Shown in pieces: positions 12,997 to 13,874 of a stretch of DNA of 13,874 nucleotides (within the stretch, counting starts at the first letter, position 1; every line of letters starts with the position of its first letter). The stretch is from positions 1 to 13,874 of the forward strand of contig JAGXLH010000040.1 of the NCBI GenBank assembly GCA_018334795.1. The letters are read 5' to 3'. The position numbers were made by a program, and so were the translations under genes. Below the pieces are notes generated by a model. The model was not told where the DNA came from, made no database searches, and saw only the letters and a program-made list of their open reading frames with translations. This DNA is from Thermoplasmatota archaeon (GTDB lineage: Archaea > Thermoplasmatota > E2 > DHVEG-1).

Positions 12997-13874
12997 TTAC
13001 TTTTGATATCCACCGATTCTTAGACTTGGATCGCCGAGTAATACATATGATTGAGCAACTTGTACATCAACCCATGTGTCAAGAAGTATGGTTTCATTAG
13101 TGGAGGACCAATCCACAGGATACGTATCTAAATACCAGGTCACCGTATTTTTTAACAAGTCCCCTGCATGAAGTACTCCTTCAACACCATATTGACGGAA
13201 TAGTTCTACTTCAAACTCATTTATTCCACCGGTAAAACTAGATTTATCTTCTTTGGTATGACCCAGTGCACTGGCTCCATAAGTAATGATACTTCCACCG
13301 TTTTCTTGATTGGTCATTTTCCACCCCCAGCATTCTGGTACCCATTCAAACCGCCAGACCTTTCCACCACGTGGTGAAAAGAATTGAAATCCATCTTCTA
13401 AAAATCCTTTGAGTAAATGACGAATAGTCACATCAAATTGATTATTATGACACCCACTTACCACACACACTGGATACATGTCTTCATTGTTGAGTTTGTT
13501 CATTTCATTGTTCTGTAGGCCATTAACGAATTCATGATCGTTTGGTGGATGAGTTCCCCAAGTTCGAGGATTCCCATGACCAACAAAATACACGAATCCA
13601 AAACCTTGATTATACGCATCAATCACATCTTGAGAACCAGTAAATGTTCCATCAGATAAGAACAAACGTGTGGGCGTGAATTCATTCATATGATCAAGTG
13701 CTAAATTAGCATATTCCTCTCCTTCGATACCAGCCCAGAGAGGATCATCGATTTCAAGATAGGTATCCCCAGCTATTGCAAGCATCTTGTTAAACCACGG
13801 TTCATCATACGTGCTTGTTTCATAGCTAATGATTTTTTCAACAACTGTTGTTACTTCTTTTTCAGATCGACAGG
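12997..13874 (-). CDS. Gingipain-like cysteine protease (peptidase family C25), 5' end outside window (partial)
   Basis: The frame is open from the right edge (29 codons before Met at 13785, beginning CRSEKEVTTVVEKIISYE) to TAA 12997. Counting from that Met, the catalytic His is His70 in FVYFVGHGNPRTWG and the nucleophile Cys112 in YPVCVVSGCHNNQFD. Other C25 signs are SPRGGKVWRFEW (137-148), GSIITYGASALGHT (164-177) and the closing QSYVLLGDPSLRIGG (245-259). The protein ends three residues later, so there is no C-terminal Ig, sorting or anchor domain; any secretion or propeptide part must be in the unseen N-terminus. Secreted C25 proteases degrade extracellular protein, and in sediment archaea have been linked to growth on detrital protein. 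Neighbouring genes on this side are dead toxin-antitoxin pieces, so no operon partner is visible. Confidence 0.88.
   Translation of the reverse strand, partial: CRSEKEVTTVVEKIISYETSTYDEPWFNKMLAIAGDTYLEIDDPLWAGIEGEEYANLALDHMNEFTPTRLFLSDGTFTGSQDVIDAYNQGFGFVYFVGHGNPRTWGTHPPNDHEFVNGLQNNEMNKLNNEDMYPVCVVSGCHNNQFDVTIRHLLKGFLEDGFQFFSPRGGKVWRFEWVPECWGWKMTNQENGGSIITYGASALGHTKEDKSSFTGGINEFEVELFRQYGVEGVLHAGDLLKNTVTWYLDTYPVDWSSTNETILLDTWVDVQVAQSYVLLGDPSLRIGGYQK

Overview
The window reads as a chromosomal piece of an AT-rich euryarchaeon. Archaeal signs seen directly are an LSm (Sm-like) gene followed by ribosomal protein L37e, an archaeal SepF, an MCT-1-like PUA protein, a tRNA gene without encoded CCA, TATA-type promoters, and archaeal type IV pilin N-termini with FlaI/TadA-like ATPases. 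The mix of a Tad-like pilus with Ig-rich pilins, a gingipain-type (C25) protease and other secreted proteins resembles sediment or marine Thermoplasmatota. That placement is an inference, since there is no rRNA here.

Layout. Positions 1-8025 (minus strand) hold one tightly packed pilus operon, read right to left: two tandem paralogous secretion ATPases, two TadC-like membrane platform proteins, a large pilin-like protein with Ig-like domains and a jelly-roll-like C-terminus, and a second pilin-like protein that runs off the left edge. The likely machine is ATPases in the cytoplasm, platform proteins in the membrane, and pilins assembled outside, with the large pilin as a candidate adhesin. 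No prepilin peptidase is in view. Upstream lie a 313-bp promoter region and, on the plus strand, tRNA-Arg(UCG). Next come a small two-helix membrane protein and a secreted thioredoxin-fold protein with a CPNC motif.

Positions 10032-10638 lack a conventional gene but hold the most striking feature: two direct copies of a 133-bp unit (about 93% identical, no gaps). Each has the same TATA box and, at the expected distance, an 11-bp stem closing a pyrimidine-rich 43-nt loop. The predicted transcribed part differs at one base in 79 while the upstream part has eight changes. I read these as tandem genes for an unrecognised small RNA. A 23-codon lysine-rich reading frame follows the second copy.

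Positions 10639-12632 hold housekeeping genes: SepF (cell division), a small secreted protein of unknown function, an MCT-1-like PUA protein, and, divergently from a shared TATA box, LSm and L37e. Positions 12638-12964 carry a decayed MNT/HepT toxin-antitoxin pair with a frameshift in an A7 run. The right edge is the 3' part of a C25 gingipain-like protease with its His and Cys catalytic residues in place.
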